Shown piece by piece: positions 63,591 through 64,000 of a stretch of DNA of 64,000 bases. The stretch is from positions 362,635-426,634 of the forward strand of contig NZ_BMWB01000004.1 of the NCBI RefSeq assembly GCF_014651015.1, given 5' to 3'. Below the pieces are notes generated by a model that saw only the letters and a program-made list of their open reading frames with translations, ran no database searches and had not been told where the DNA came from. Positions within the stretch are counted from its first letter, which is position 1. Each line of letters starts with the position of its first letter. Source of the DNA: Streptomyces xantholiticus. Lineage in GTDB: Bacteria; Actinomycetota; Actinomycetes; Streptomycetales; Streptomycetaceae. A program made the translations under genes and the position numbers.

Positions 63591-63938
63591 ATGGCCACCA
63601 CGCAGGAGTGCCGCGGCGCGCTCGACAGACTCTCGGACAACCTGGCGAAAGCGGACGGCGACGTACGGAGCGCTGCCGCGCTCGACCGTTCCCTCAGCTG
63701 CCACATCACGGACCTGGACGTCACGTTCACCGGCCGTATGGACAACGGCCGGATCGAGGTGACGGACACCACACAGGGGCCGCCGCGGGAGAAGGCCCAG
63801 ATCCGGCTGGCGATGGCCGGGGACGACCTGGTGGCGATGGTGGACGGCTCGCTGAACTTCGCGAAGGCGTGGGCGTCGGGGCGGGTCCGCCTGGAGGCGG
63901 GCTTCCGCGACCTGCTCCGCCTCCGCACCCTCCTCTAG
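63591..63938 (+). CDS. SCP2-like sterol-carrier-fold protein
   Basis: 115 residues. LDRSLSCHITDLDVTFTGRMDNGRIEVTD and IRLAMAGDDLVAMVDGSLNFAKAWASGRVRLEAGFRDLLRLRTLL match the SCP2 sterol-transfer fold, a lipid-binding hydrophobic pocket. Its ligand in Streptomyces is unknown. The start is an ATG with a TACCGT box 8 nt upstream. Its stop overlaps the stop of a converging frame (CTAG). Confidence 0.85.
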   Translation: MATTQECRGALDRLSDNLAKADGDVRSAAALDRSLSCHITDLDVTFTGRMDNGRIEVTDTTQGPPREKAQIRLAMAGDDLVAMVDGSLNFAKAWASGRVRLEAGFRDLLRLRTLL

Positions 63939-64000
63939 TGTCCTGCGCCGGAGATCCGTCGGCAGAAGCGGGCGAGGGATTCGAGGATTTCTTCGGCGGT
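63935..64000 (-). CDS. C-terminal 21 residues of a probable transposase (continues beyond the window)
   Basis: The last visible codons on the minus strand read TAEEILESLARFCRRISGAG followed by a final His and TAG. This resembles the C-termini of streptomycete IS630-type transposases (from memory). Its stop overlaps the SCP2 stop at CTAG. It is too short for a firm call, but it suggests an insertion sequence beyond the right edge. Confidence 0.4.
   Translation of the reverse strand, partial: TAEEILESLARFCRRISGAGH

Overview
The window is a high-G+C actinobacterial chromosome segment, almost certainly Streptomyces. GTG and TTG starts, strong third-position G/C bias, many 4-base ATGA/GTGA gene overlaps, two streptogrisin-type proteases, SepF, a DnaE2-type polymerase, NrtR/PnuC and an scpA-scpB/ParA block in the usual streptomycete order all support this. 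No rRNA, tRNA, CRISPR array or intact insertion sequence was found. The only trace of a transposase is a C-terminal stub running off the right edge.

Left part (1-25 kb), accessory flavour. A partial dnaE2 with a LexA-like box is followed by a tetR-MFS pair with a large palindromic operator over the tetR start, a secreted S1 protease and an alpha/beta hydrolase. The core of this part is an FxSxx-COOH radical-SAM RiPP cluster, transcribed leftward as fxsA (54-aa precursor ending FNSAL), fxsB (radical SAM/SPASM plus a C-terminal domain), an AAC(3)-like acetyltransferase, fxsC (TIR-like) and fxsT (ParA-like + TIR-like + NB-ARC + TPR). Directly across the fxsA promoter lies a convergent pair that looks like a SLATT (DUF4231) membrane effector and a SLOG-type nucleotide sensor. 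A second streptogrisin (sprB-like), a decayed DUF1684 gene, a DUF5685 protein with an extreme Cys-rich tail, a sepF paralogue, a glutaryl-CoA-type acyl-CoA dehydrogenase and a 14-TM MFS pump follow.

Middle (25-43 kb), mixed. It holds a PAP2 phosphatase, an I78-type inhibitor, a WYL regulator, a GT4 glycosyltransferase operon, and the conserved housekeeping run aroH-tyrA / cmk-plsC / der, all leftward. DUF952, a Tat/lipoprotein Rieske protein and a nucleotidyltransferase lie rightward. A tightly coupled NAD operon, pnuC-nadR-nrtR-ADP-ribosylglycohydrolase, has an AT-rich operator over its promoter.

Right part (42-64 kb), core genome. It holds the ParA-like / ribbon-helix-helix-like / scpA-scpB / pseudouridine synthase operon, ald, a STAND-TPR protein, pyrG plus a Nudix hydrolase, a GH15 glucanase, a PucR regulator, a GT4 glycosyltransferase, the operon small gene-tlyA-nadK-recN, and an SCP2-like protein. 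Several genes start 6-8 nt after a TANNNT box with no ribosome-binding site, which suggests leaderless transcripts.

The most promising system for novelty is the fxs cluster together with the adjoining SLATT/SLOG pair at about 8.0-18.2 kb.
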